Positions 8,864 to 16,963 of a stretch of 41,445 nt of DNA are shown piece by piece (positions within the stretch are counted from its first letter, which is position 1; every line of letters starts with the position of its first letter). The notes beneath the pieces were generated by a model. It was not told the origin of the DNA. It did no database searches and worked only from the letters and a program-made list of their open reading frames with translations. The stretch is from the NCBI GenBank assembly GCA_004297335.1, contig SCUD01000046.1, positions 1-41,445 on the forward strand. Direction: 5' to 3'. The position numbers and the translations under genes are program-made. This stretch comes from Gammaproteobacteria bacterium (GTDB taxonomy: Bacteria > Pseudomonadota > Gammaproteobacteria > Steroidobacterales > Steroidobacteraceae).

Positions 8864-10293
8864 TCGTCCGCGACCTCCGGGCCGCCGCGAGCCGCGAGTT
8901 CGACCTGGTCGTCATCGGCGGCGGCATCTACGGCGCATCGGTGCTGCAGGAGGCGGCGCGCCGCGGCCTCCGTGCCTGCCTGTGCGAGGCCGGCGATTTT
9001 GGCGGCGCGACCAGCTGGAATTCACTGCGCATCGCGCACGGCGGATTGCGCTGCCTGCAGGATCTCGATCTGTCACGGTTCGGGCAGTTCGTCGCGGCGC
9101 GCCGGTCACTGGCGCTGCGATTCCCGAGCCTGGTGCGGCCGCTCGAGTTCCTGATGCCGCTGTACGGTCGGGGTCTCAGGCGCCGGCCGGTGATGCAAGT
9201 GGGGCTATGGCTCAATGATGTGCTGAGCCGGCATCGCAACGAGGGTCTGCCGGAACCGCTGCACGTTCCGGACGGGCGCGTGCTCGACGCCGCGGCCACC
9301 CGGGAGGCCTTCGGGCAGGTCCGTGCCGAGGGACTCGATGGCGCGGCCGCCTGGTGCGACTACCGCATGCTGAGCCCGGAGCGCATCCTGATGGAGCTCT
9401 TGCGCGATGCCTGCCGACATGGGGCGCTGGCGCTCAACTACCTGCCGGTGACCGGGCTGCTGCGGGACGGCAAGATCATTCGTGGGGTGCGAGTCCACGA
9501 CCCGGACGCCGGCAGTTTCGAGATTGCTGCTCGCGTCGTCGTGAACTGTGCCGGGCCGTGGCTGGCGGAAGTCGCTGAGGAGGTTGGCGGGAACACGGAA
9601 GGCCTGTTCCAGCCGTCGCTGGCCTTCAACCTGCTGCTGGATCGGAGACTGCCAGTGCGCTCGGCGCTGGCGGTCGCGGCGCCGGAGCCGGGCGCGCCGC
9701 TGCTGTTCGTCGTGCCGCAGGAGCGGACGCTGCTGGCCGGCACGCTGCACCGGCCGCGACCCCAGCGGACCACCGAGGCGGTCGCAACCGAGGCCGAGAT
9801 CAACGAGTACCTGCGCCAGTTGAATGCCGCGATTCCGGGTCTCGGTGCCGAGCCCCGGCATGTGCTCCGGGTGTTCGCAGGGCTGCTGCCGGCGATTGCC
9901 GCGGGTAGCCGTGATCTCGCCCGGCGCGAGCTCGTGCGCGACCACGGCCGGGCCGGCGGCGCGCGCGGGCTCTATTCCGTTGCCGGCGTGAAGTTCACGA
10001 CGGCCGGTGAGGTCGCCGCGCGGTTGCTGGACCGGATCGACCGGGCCCGCAGTCCCGTTGCCGAAGTCTGCGAGCTGCCTCTGTCGCCGGCGACTGCGCT
10101 GCTGACGGATGCCCGGGCGATGCTGGCCGCGGCCCCGGATGAGTGCGCGGCGATGCTGCGCCAGGTGGCCGCGGAGGAGTCGGTGCGGTGCCCGGACGAC
10201 CTGCTGCTGCGGCGCACGAACTGGGCCGCCACGGAGCCGGATCTCGCGCCACTGCGCGCGCGCGTTGCCGCGGCCCTCAGTCAGCCGTCGTGA
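8860..10293 (+). CDS. FAD-dependent oxidoreductase, GlpD-like
   Basis: A 477-residue flavoprotein of the DAO/glycerol-3-phosphate dehydrogenase family. The dinucleotide-binding GGGIYGAS lies near residues 20-27. The GlpD-like stretch TSWNSLRIAHGGLRCLQ follows, and GVKFTTAGEVAARLLD near the C terminus is where GlpD closes its FAD site. There is no signal peptide. The ATG at 8860 overlaps the amidotransferase stop. The substrate is unknown. The context suggests oxidation of a glycerol-phosphate-like or sugar intermediate of the glycan pathway. Its last 17 bases overlap the 3' end of the convergent SGNH gene. Confidence 0.8.
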   Translation: MIVRDLRAAASREFDLVVIGGGIYGASVLQEAARRGLRACLCEAGDFGGATSWNSLRIAHGGLRCLQDLDLSRFGQFVAARRSLALRFPSLVRPLEFLMPLYGRGLRRRPVMQVGLWLNDVLSRHRNEGLPEPLHVPDGRVLDAAATREAFGQVRAEGLDGAAAWCDYRMLSPERILMELLRDACRHGALALNYLPVTGLLRDGKIIRGVRVHDPDAGSFEIAARVVVNCAGPWLAEVAEEVGGNTEGLFQPSLAFNLLLDRRLPVRSALAVAAPEPGAPLLFVVPQERTLLAGTLHRPRPQRTTEAVATEAEINEYLRQLNAAIPGLGAEPRHVLRVFAGLLPAIAAGSRDLARRELVRDHGRAGGARGLYSVAGVKFTTAGEVAARLLDRIDRARSPVAEVCELPLSPATALLTDARAMLAAAPDECAAMLRQVAAEESVRCPDDLLLRRTNWAATEPDLAPLRARVAAALSQPS

Positions 10294-11440
10294 CTGGTGT
10301 TGCTTCGACTTGGCGGATGGTATCCGCCAGGATCCGAGCGACGAGCTGGTGGCCGTAGGCGTTCAGGTGCATGTCGCGCGGGAAGAATGCGGCCTTGGCG
10401 CTGGCAGTTTCCTGGAACCGTGGGTACAGATCCAGATACGGCAGCCTGCGCTGCGCCAGTTCCTCGCGGGCGACCTGCACTGGCTGCAGCAGTCCGGGGA
10501 TTGCGCCGGCGCCGTAGAGCTCTTCCTTGCTCGGGAACAGCACGACGAGGAACCGGCCGCCATCCGCTTCGACTTCGTCGCGCAGCGTCGCGAGCGGCGC
10601 AAAGAAGCGATCGCGCAGATCGGGCATCTCCGCGCGATCCCAGCCAGCCAGCAGGCGCGCCTGGTCGCGCACCGAAAGGTACACGATCTCGCCACGCTCC
10701 GTGCGCGCGCGCTCGACCGGATCGGCTGGCAACTGCGGTCCGTTGTCGGAGCGGCGCAGCCAGCGCAACAGCGCCGAGCGACTGCCGAGCGAGCCCAGGG
10801 TCCTGCGCCAGGCGGACGGCTGCTCGGGTGCGGGCGCTGCGGCTTCCAGCGGGCGGGCCCGATAGGAATAGCGGAAGGTGGTGAAGTCCGGGCGCGGATC
10901 CAGTTCGAGCCAGCGCTCGAATTTCAGGCTGTTCTCGATTTCCCAGGTCGGCCACAGCGCCGCGATGACGACGCGCGGTTGCAGCGGCCGGGCGAACTTG
11001 CGATACAAGCGCAGCTGATGACCGGTGCCGCCGCCGTGCACACCCAGGTTCAGCACCGGGCGGTCTCCGAGTTCCTTCTGGAGCAAGGTTGTGAACTGGT
11101 CCTCGTAGCCGACGCCGGCACCCATGATCAGCGAGTTGCCGAGGACCGCGACCTCGATGCGCCCGGGCCACGGGTCGCGATTTGTGAAGCCGGCATGGTC
11201 GGTCTGCAGCGTGTAGCTGTAGTCTGGCGTCTGCACGCGCTCGCCACGGCCGGGCGCGAGCACCGCGCCAAGATCGGTTTCGGGTACATATTGAGCGTGC
11301 CAGGCAGTCAACTGCAGCCGCAATTGACGCTCGATGTAGCTCGATGAGCCGGTCATGATGTACGGTTCGAGGCGCAGCCAGATTTCGCCGGCGACGGCAA
11401 TTGCCAGCACGCAGGACAGGGTGATGCGGGAAATGTTCAT
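10277..11440 (-). CDS. SGNH/GDSL-fold protein, membrane anchored (copy 1, GNS variant)
   Basis: A 387-residue protein with one N-terminal membrane segment (about 5-20), so the catalytic domain is expected outside the inner membrane. The block I serine lies in VLGNSLIMGAG (residues 101-103 GNS, where GDS is usual). The catalytic Asp and His fit DMH at 356-358 before LNAYGH. It resembles the second SGNH protein at 22538-23665, sharing the D/E-x-x-GF-x-N-x-x-PWP segment before the block I serine. Such proteins often add or remove acyl groups on extracellular polysaccharides. It lies next to a DUF5989 gene, a known association. The ATG at 11440 is chosen because it begins right before the membrane segment. 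Confidence 0.8.
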   Translation of the reverse strand: MNISRITLSCVLAIAVAGEIWLRLEPYIMTGSSSYIERQLRLQLTAWHAQYVPETDLGAVLAPGRGERVQTPDYSYTLQTDHAGFTNRDPWPGRIEVAVLGNSLIMGAGVGYEDQFTTLLQKELGDRPVLNLGVHGGGTGHQLRLYRKFARPLQPRVVIAALWPTWEIENSLKFERWLELDPRPDFTTFRYSYRARPLEAAAPAPEQPSAWRRTLGSLGSRSALLRWLRRSDNGPQLPADPVERARTERGEIVYLSVRDQARLLAGWDRAEMPDLRDRFFAPLATLRDEVEADGGRFLVVLFPSKEELYGAGAIPGLLQPVQVAREELAQRRLPYLDLYPRFQETASAKAAFFPRDMHLNAYGHQLVARILADTIRQVEATPVTTAD

Positions 11441-11577
11441 GTAGGCAGTATCGGAATTCACCGACGCCGAAACAAGAAGTATTATGACAAAGTATGCGTA
11501 ACTATATGATTTTATGGCTTGGTGCGCTGTGGTAGAATGTCGCGCATCTTCCGGGGCGATTCTAAGAGAGACTGGAT
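11441..11577. promoter_or_regulatory. AT-rich divergent intergenic region between the SGNH gene and the DUF5989 gene
   Basis: This is one of the most AT-rich stretches of the glycan locus, with runs such as ACTATATGATTTTATGG at 11501-11517. It should carry the promoters of both the leftward SGNH gene and the long rightward operon. TAGAAT at 11533-11538 could be a -10 element, but I could not find a good -35 at the right distance. AAGAGAG at 11564-11570 is a plausible ribosome binding site for the ATG at 11578. Confidence 0.4.
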
Positions 11578-11727
11578 ATGGATTTCCTGGTCGAACTGTG
11601 GACATTCCTGCGGTCCCGCAAGAAGCTGTGGCTGCTGCCGATCACGATCGTGATGCTGATGCTCGGCGGCCTGCTGATCCTGGCACAGGGCTCGGCGGTG
11701 GCGCCGTTCCTCTACACGTTGTTTTGA
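11578..11727 (+). CDS. DUF5989 family small membrane protein
   Basis: A 49-residue protein, MDFLVELWTF then RSRKKLWLLP, a hydrophobic helix, and the tail QGSAVAPFLYTLF. This is the layout of DUF5989, a family of roughly 50-residue single-pass membrane proteins usually found beside SGNH-fold genes and carbamoyltransferases in surface-glycan loci. Here the SGNH gene is next door on the opposite strand, but no carbamoyltransferase was seen in the window. The function of the family is unknown. It is the first gene of the 12 kb rightward operon, followed 34 bases later by the GMC oxidoreductase gene. Confidence 0.85.
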   Translation: MDFLVELWTFLRSRKKLWLLPITIVMLMLGGLLILAQGSAVAPFLYTLF

Positions 11728-11761
11728 GCCGGACTGAGGGCGACGGCAGGAACCGAGGCTT

Positions 11762-13372
11762 GTGAGCATCGTCGATGCGCGCTGCGCGGAACTCCCGCCA
11801 CAAGTCGACGCAGACGTCTGCGTGATCGGAGCCGGTGCCGCGGGCATTACGCTGGCGATCGAACTGGCGCGGAATGGCGTCGATGTCTGCCTGGTCGAGA
11901 GCGGCGGGTTCACGCCGGACGAGGCCACGCAGTCGCTCTATGACCTCGAGAGCACCGGCGACGCGGTGCGCTCGAACTACATGTCGCGAGCCCGTTACTT
12001 CGGCGGCAGCTGCAACCTGTGGGCTGGGCGCAGCATGACGCTGAACCCGATCGACTTCGAGCCACGCCCGTGGGTGCCGGACAGCGGCTGGCCGATCCCG
12101 CATGCCGAGGTTGCACGGCACTACCCGCAGGCCTTCCAGGCGCTCGAGCTGCCGGCACCGGAGCGCCTGCGGGCGGAGGTGCTGGCCGGGCGCATGTCTC
12201 TGGATGAGCGCAGCTTGTTCGAAGGCGGCGAGTTCACGCCAACGTTGTCCCTGTGGGCTAAGTCGGCGATGCGGTTCGGCTCTGCGTTCGGACCAGCGCT
12301 GCGCAAGTCCCGCAGAATCCGCGTGCTGCTCAACCTGTCGGTGACCAGCATCGACCTGAACGCGGCGGGCAGTGCCGTGGAGTCCGTCAGCGCGGCGACG
12401 CTCCCTGGCGCTCGGACCCGGATCCGGGCGCGCCGGGTCGTGCTTGCCTGCGGCGGCATCGAGAATGCAAGGTTGCTGCTGGTCTCGCGCGACCGACATC
12501 CGAACGGGATCGGCAATGACACGGACCGGGTGGGGCGCTATTTCATGGACCACCCGCGTGCGGTCTTTGGGCGCGTGCATCTGCGCCCAGGGGCGACGAT
12601 TCCATTGCTGCGCGGCCGCCCGCTGGTGGATGGCAAGTTCCAGCTGGGTATCGGGCTGTCGGCTGCGACCCAGGAGCGGGAGCGGCTGCTGAATCACTAT
12701 GTGACCTTCGAACTGCAGACCTCCGAGTATGCCGAGGCGAGGTACCAATCACTGGTCCAGACCATGAAAGTCGTCTTGCGCAGGGGATACGCCGGCAATC
12801 GGTGGGATTTCGCCCGCTCCAATGTGACGCGGATTCCGGAAATGATCTATTTGCTGAGCCCGAAGGAGCTAATGCCGCATTTCGTCTATCGCGCCTACGT
12901 GGCGGCGCGCGACATACTGCCGCGGCGCTCAGGGCCACAGACCTACGTGGCGGTTTATTTCTGCGAGCAGCCCCCGGATCCGGACAGCCGGGTCACGCTG
13001 GCAGGCGAGACCGACCAGCTGGGACTACCGAGGACACGGCTGCACTGGAAGATCGGCTCCGAAGTGACTGCCAGCGTCCGCCGCATGCAGGAATTGCTCG
13101 GCCAGGCCCTCGAGCGGACCGGAGCTGGACGGCTGGAGCCCGCCGTCGATGAACCGGCCTACACCGACGCGTCGCACCATATGGGGACCACGCGCATGAG
13201 TGCGAGCCCGCGGGATGGTGTCGTCGATGCCGATTGCCGCGTCCATGGTATCGCTAACCTGTACTTGGCCGGCAGCTCGGTGTTTCCCTGCGCCGGCCAC
13301 GCCAATCCGACGCTGACGATTGTCGCTCTTGCGCTCCGGCTCGCAGGGCACCTGCGGGAGCAGCGTGTATGA
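11762..13372 (+). CDS. GMC family FAD oxidoreductase
   Basis: A 536-residue flavoenzyme. VIGAGAAG (residues 21-28) is the ADP-binding loop. GGSCNLWAGR and WPI in the middle part are typical of GMC relatives that act on sugars or sterols. The C terminus shows the paired motifs HHMGTTRMS (472-480) and CAGHANPTLTI (510-519), with His513 a likely catalytic base. There is no signal peptide or twin-arginine motif, so it works in the cytoplasm. Start is GTG at 11762. The two CopD-like membrane proteins that follow could serve as its electron acceptor, since GMC dehydrogenases without oxidase activity need one. The substrate is probably a sugar alcohol or a lipid-linked sugar, but this is inference. 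Confidence 0.85.
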   Translation: MSIVDARCAELPPQVDADVCVIGAGAAGITLAIELARNGVDVCLVESGGFTPDEATQSLYDLESTGDAVRSNYMSRARYFGGSCNLWAGRSMTLNPIDFEPRPWVPDSGWPIPHAEVARHYPQAFQALELPAPERLRAEVLAGRMSLDERSLFEGGEFTPTLSLWAKSAMRFGSAFGPALRKSRRIRVLLNLSVTSIDLNAAGSAVESVSAATLPGARTRIRARRVVLACGGIENARLLLVSRDRHPNGIGNDTDRVGRYFMDHPRAVFGRVHLRPGATIPLLRGRPLVDGKFQLGIGLSAATQERERLLNHYVTFELQTSEYAEARYQSLVQTMKVVLRRGYAGNRWDFARSNVTRIPEMIYLLSPKELMPHFVYRAYVAARDILPRRSGPQTYVAVYFCEQPPDPDSRVTLAGETDQLGLPRTRLHWKIGSEVTASVRRMQELLGQALERTGAGRLEPAVDEPAYTDASHHMGTTRMSASPRDGVVDADCRVHGIANLYLAGSSVFPCAGHANPTLTIVALALRLAGHLREQRV

Positions 13373-13479
13373 GCGGCAGCGTGCCCAGTCACAGAAGCAT
13401 GGGTTGCGCTTGGACATCGCGATCTGCATCGTGTACATAGCGTCGTGGCTGTTGGGCCCGCGGCCCCGCGGAGAGTCGT

Positions 13480-13905
13480 ATGGACCTGTACCGGATCAGC
13501 GTGTTCGCCCACCTGTTGCTCGCAGTCCTGTTCGTGGGCCTTGCTCTCTATTGGCTGATCATGCTCGTCGCGCTTCGCCGGCAATATGATCCGCAGCGGT
13601 TGGCTGTCTATCTCGATGCTGCAAGGTGTGCCCGCTGGCCGCATGTCGGAGTGCCGGCATCGCTGCGTCTGCCGTTGCCGTGGATGGCATGGCTGGCGCT
13701 GGTCGGGTTGGCCGGTACCGGAATCGTCAGTTCGCAGGTGGTCGGCCCGCCGGCGGGACCACTCTGGTGGCTCAAGATCGGCCTCGTTGCCCTTGCCATA
13801 CTCCTGCAGGTAGTCATGACCCGCCGGGTGGTGCCAGTGGTTGTGCGGGTATCGTTCACGGTCGCGGTACTGCTCGTGATTGTGTCGGCCTGGATCATGC
13901 GCTGA
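13480..13905 (+). CDS. CopD-like four-helix membrane protein 1
   Basis: A 141-residue integral membrane protein with about four transmembrane helices. It has a His in the first helix (FAHLLLAVLFVG), and HVG before the second. The pattern fits the CopD/DUF2269-like group, whose members often carry conserved His residues that may bind heme or copper. A similar 143-residue protein follows after 7 bases, so they look like a pair, perhaps a heterodimer. They lie between a GMC oxidoreductase and a phosphatase-like gene. A role as membrane electron carrier for the GMC enzyme is inferred only from position. Confidence 0.65.
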   Translation: MDLYRISVFAHLLLAVLFVGLALYWLIMLVALRRQYDPQRLAVYLDAARCARWPHVGVPASLRLPLPWMAWLALVGLAGTGIVSSQVVGPPAGPLWWLKIGLVALAILLQVVMTRRVVPVVVRVSFTVAVLLVIVSAWIMR

Positions 13906-13912
13906 GGTTGCC

Positions 13913-14344
13913 ATGACCCTCTATTACCTCTGCGTTGCCCTGCACCTGCTGGCCCTGTCGCTGTGGCTGGGGCACATGTTCGTCTGGTCGCTGGTCGTCG
14001 GTCCGGCGATGAAGCGGATCGAGCCGCCGGCGACCGCGGACCTGCTGCGTGAAGCGAGCCTGTTCCGCGGCGGCCTCGGCTGGCCGGCGCTCGCGGTGCT
14101 GGTCCCGACCGGCACTTATCTGCTGCAGCACCGCGGTATCAGCCTCGAGCTGCTGCTGTCCGGGGCCGCCTTCCAGGGCCCACAGGGGCTGGCGCTAGCC
14201 ATCAAGCTGCTCGCCATTACCGGCATGATCGGCTATCAGGCGCTGATCGGGCACCGCCGCGCACCGCTCGCGATCTACTTCGACATGCTGCTGGCATTGA
14301 TCGTGATCGGTGCCTCGGTCGTGCTCGTGCGGGGCTGGGTCTAG
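13913..14344 (+). CDS. CopD-like four-helix membrane protein 2
   Basis: A 143-residue membrane protein with about four helices. The first helix contains ALHLLALSLWLGHMFVWS, with two His residues and the W-x-G-x-x-F pattern of CopD-like proteins. LASRGGLGWPAL-type sequence follows (FRGGLGWPAL). The start is the ATG at 13913; the longer upstream frame has no support. The TAG stop overlaps the GTG of the next gene (TAGTG), so translation is coupled. It pairs with the preceding gene. Confidence 0.65.
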   Translation: MTLYYLCVALHLLALSLWLGHMFVWSLVVGPAMKRIEPPATADLLREASLFRGGLGWPALAVLVPTGTYLLQHRGISLELLLSGAAFQGPQGLALAIKLLAITGMIGYQALIGHRRAPLAIYFDMLLALIVIGASVVLVRGWV

Positions 14345-15885
14345 TGGGAACTCCCAGCAATCGGACGGTAGTCATCGGGCTCGAGCTCGGCGACGGGCAT
14401 CTCGTCAATGCCTGGGCGCGTGCGGGCCGGTTGCCAGCCCTGAAGGCGCTGATGGAGGAGGGCAGCTGGGGCTGGCTCGGGACGACCGCCGAGCAGCTGC
14501 ACATCTCCGCCTGGCCGTGTATCTACACCGGCGCAACACCGGGCGAGCACGGCGTGTACTTCACCTTTCAGCCGGCGCCCGGTCTGCAGGGTTACCAGCG
14601 CTTCCACACCGGCCTCTACGGGCGCCCGACCTTCTGGCAGCTTCTCGACCAGGCCGGCCGGCGCTGTGCGGTCCTTGATCCTCCGTACTCGCATCCGGAG
14701 GAGGGCTTTGGCGGTGCGTTCGTCTATGACTGGGGCACCTGGGCTCACTACCTGAAGCCGGGTTCGTCGCCGCCGGGATTGCTGCGGCAGCTCGAGCAGG
14801 CCAACGGTACCTATCCCCTGGGCATGGAGGCGAATGACCTCGGCTTCACGCCGCTCGAGGTCGTGGACACGGCCCGGCGTCTCGTGCGGTCCGTGCAGGC
14901 CAAGGCCGATGCGGCCTGCTGGCTGATGCGCGAGCACGGTCGGGACCTGGCGTTCACCGTATTCGGCGAGACGCACGTTGCCGGCCACTACTTGTGGACG
15001 GACGCCCTGCAGGATCCAGAGCGGCGGATGGGCGCCTCGCCGATGCTCGATGTCTACCTGGCCCTCGATCGTGCGATCGGGCAGATCCGGGCCGCAGCTG
15101 GTCCTGAGGCCACGTTCGTCGTGATTTCCGGCGACTGCGTCGGACCGAATCGCGCCGGCTGGCAATTGCTGCCCGAGGTGCTGACGCGGCTCGGCTTCCT
15201 CGCAACACCGCAGATGCAGGCGGCTGGCGATGGCGCCCCCGCACCGGCGCGCCGGTTCGATCCGGTCAAGGCGCTGCGTGACCTGCTGCCCAAGGACTTC
15301 CGCAAGAGCCTGGCGCGCCGCCTGCCGACGAAGCTGCGCGACCGGCTCGCGCAGCGCGTCGATACCGCGGACATCGACTGGACGCGGACGCGTGCCTATT
15401 GCCTGCCGACGGACCTCGAGGGCTATATCCGCGTCAATTTCCGGGGCCGGGAACCACAGGGCATCGTGGAACCCGGGGCCGGGTATGAGGGCGTGCTTGC
15501 GGAACTGACGACGGAGATTGGCGCATTGCGGGATGCCGGCACGGGACGTCCAATCGTGCGCGAGATCCTGCGCGCGGACCAGGCTTTCCCCGGCGACCAC
15601 GCGGCATACCTGCCGGACCTGATCGTGCGCTGGGATGCGTCGGCGCCGATCGTGGCTGCGAGCTCGGCGCGGGTCGGAACGGTTTCGGTGCCGTCGCCGG
15701 ACGGGAGGCCCGGCACGCATCAGGGACCTGGTTTCCTGCTGGCCTGCGGTCGTGGCATTGCAGCGGGCGCCGTGCTGCACGACGGGCACATCCTGGATTT
15801 TGCGCCGACGCTGCTGGCGCGTATGGGCGTTGCCGTGCCGCCCCATATGCACGGTCGGGTCTGGCCGGAACTGACGGCGGTCTGA
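14344..15885 (+). CDS. Alkaline-phosphatase-superfamily protein (type I phosphodiesterase-like), paralogue A
   Basis: A 513-residue protein of the nucleotide pyrophosphatase/phosphodiesterase branch. The core pattern is clear: IGLELGDG (residues 11-18), the nucleophile region with Ser55 in LHISAWPCIYTG followed by TPGEHGVY, FGETHVAGHYLW, and THQGPGFLLACG near the C terminus. Several metal ligands differ from the usual set: GLDxxD reads GLELGD, the D of TDRxxH reads H, and the SDHG site reads SGDCVG. It is homologous along its length to the protein at 27032-28603. There is no signal peptide, so it is probably cytosolic, and its activity may be altered or lost. GTG start overlapping the previous stop. 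Confidence 0.82.
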   Translation: MGTPSNRTVVIGLELGDGHLVNAWARAGRLPALKALMEEGSWGWLGTTAEQLHISAWPCIYTGATPGEHGVYFTFQPAPGLQGYQRFHTGLYGRPTFWQLLDQAGRRCAVLDPPYSHPEEGFGGAFVYDWGTWAHYLKPGSSPPGLLRQLEQANGTYPLGMEANDLGFTPLEVVDTARRLVRSVQAKADAACWLMREHGRDLAFTVFGETHVAGHYLWTDALQDPERRMGASPMLDVYLALDRAIGQIRAAAGPEATFVVISGDCVGPNRAGWQLLPEVLTRLGFLATPQMQAAGDGAPAPARRFDPVKALRDLLPKDFRKSLARRLPTKLRDRLAQRVDTADIDWTRTRAYCLPTDLEGYIRVNFRGREPQGIVEPGAGYEGVLAELTTEIGALRDAGTGRPIVREILRADQAFPGDHAAYLPDLIVRWDASAPIVAASSARVGTVSVPSPDGRPGTHQGPGFLLACGRGIAAGAVLHDGHILDFAPTLLARMGVAVPPHMHGRVWPELTAV

Positions 15886-15906
15886 GAACAACAGGGAGAA
15901 GGTCAC

Positions 15907-16950
15907 GTGGGCATCAGCATCCTTCAGGTCGGCGCGGGCATCCGAGGGCGCCACTGGGCACAGTTCGTCAAGGACCATCCGGACGTCGAGTGTGTCGCGC
16001 TGGTCGAGCCGGATGCGGCGTCGCTGCAGCAGGCGCGGGACATCGTCGGCCCGCAATGCCGCACCTTTGCGAGCCTCGACGAGGCGCTCGCGACCGTGCA
16101 GGTCGATGCCGCGCTCATCGTCAGTCCCTCGTCGACGCACGCCGCGGTCAGCACCCGCTGCCTGGACGCCGGGCTCAATGTCATGGTCGAGAAGCCGCTG
16201 GCGGTGACGGTTGCGGACGGACGCAGACTGCTCGAACGCGCGCGCGCGGTCGGCAAGCAGGTGATCGTCGCCGAGAACTACCGCTTCTGGCCGGCTGAGC
16301 GCACGATCCTGCGGCTGCTGCGCGAGCAGTTCCTGGGCAAGCTCGACAACGCGGTGATGATCGACCGGCGGCACCAGCCGAGCCGGGTCGAGGGCCCGTG
16401 GTTCGGCCAGATCGAATACCCGCAGCTGCAGGAAATTGCCACCCACCATTTCGACAGCCTGCGTGGCTTCTTCGGCTCCCGGCCGCAGAGCATCCATGTG
16501 CGCGTCTGGAACCCGCCATGGACAGACTACCGGCACGGCGCCAACACCGAGGCTCACGTCGACTTCGGCCACATGCAGGTCCAGTACCTGGGTACGCTGC
16601 TGTCGCACCGCTACGGCTTCTCGCTGTGGATCGAGGGCGAGAAGGGCGTGCTGTGGACCAACCGCAAGTTCGTATTCTGGCGGCCGGGCGGCAGCCGCTG
16701 GTTCCGGCCGATCCGCAATGACAAGGTCCCGCCGGGCGACGAGAAGCCGTACCCGAAGGGTGGCACGACCTCGCTGCTGAACAGCCTGCGTGACGCCGTG
16801 CAGAGTGGAAAGCGGGCCGAGACCCGCGGCGAGGACAACATCTGGACGGTCGCGATGGTCGAGGCCGGCAAGCTTTCGGACCGCGAGCGGCGCACAGTGG
16901 ACCTGGCCGAAATCTATCCGGACCCGATCCCCGATTCGGTGAAAGGATGA
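15907..16950 (+). CDS. Gfo/Idh/MocA family dehydrogenase
   Basis: A 347-residue NAD(P)-dependent oxidoreductase. The N-terminal Rossmann segment reads ILQVGAGIRGRHW, and the diagnostic EKPLAV motif is at residues 95-100. AENYRFWP follows, and the C-terminal half is the alpha/beta domain of the family. Members oxidise or reduce sugar hydroxyls, for example inosose or UDP-sugars. In a glycan locus it would make a modified sugar nucleotide or act on a free sugar. A GGGAGAAGG-type ribosome binding site (GGGAGAAGG at 15893-15901) precedes the GTG at 15907. Confidence 0.88.
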   Translation: MGISILQVGAGIRGRHWAQFVKDHPDVECVALVEPDAASLQQARDIVGPQCRTFASLDEALATVQVDAALIVSPSSTHAAVSTRCLDAGLNVMVEKPLAVTVADGRRLLERARAVGKQVIVAENYRFWPAERTILRLLREQFLGKLDNAVMIDRRHQPSRVEGPWFGQIEYPQLQEIATHHFDSLRGFFGSRPQSIHVRVWNPPWTDYRHGANTEAHVDFGHMQVQYLGTLLSHRYGFSLWIEGEKGVLWTNRKFVFWRPGGSRWFRPIRNDKVPPGDEKPYPKGGTTSLLNSLRDAVQSGKRAETRGEDNIWTVAMVEAGKLSDRERRTVDLAEIYPDPIPDSVKG

Positions 16951-16963
16951 GCAAGGCTGTTTC

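Noticed and set aside
11516-11529. A possible sigma-54 promoter (GG/GC at -24/-12) before the DUF5989 gene
   Set aside because: The GG and GC pairs do not have the required 10-base spacing.
13369-13440. A 23-residue ORF overlapping the GMC oxidoreductase stop
   Set aside because: It has an ATGA overlap but is very short, does not reach the next gene, and its product has no recognisable feature.
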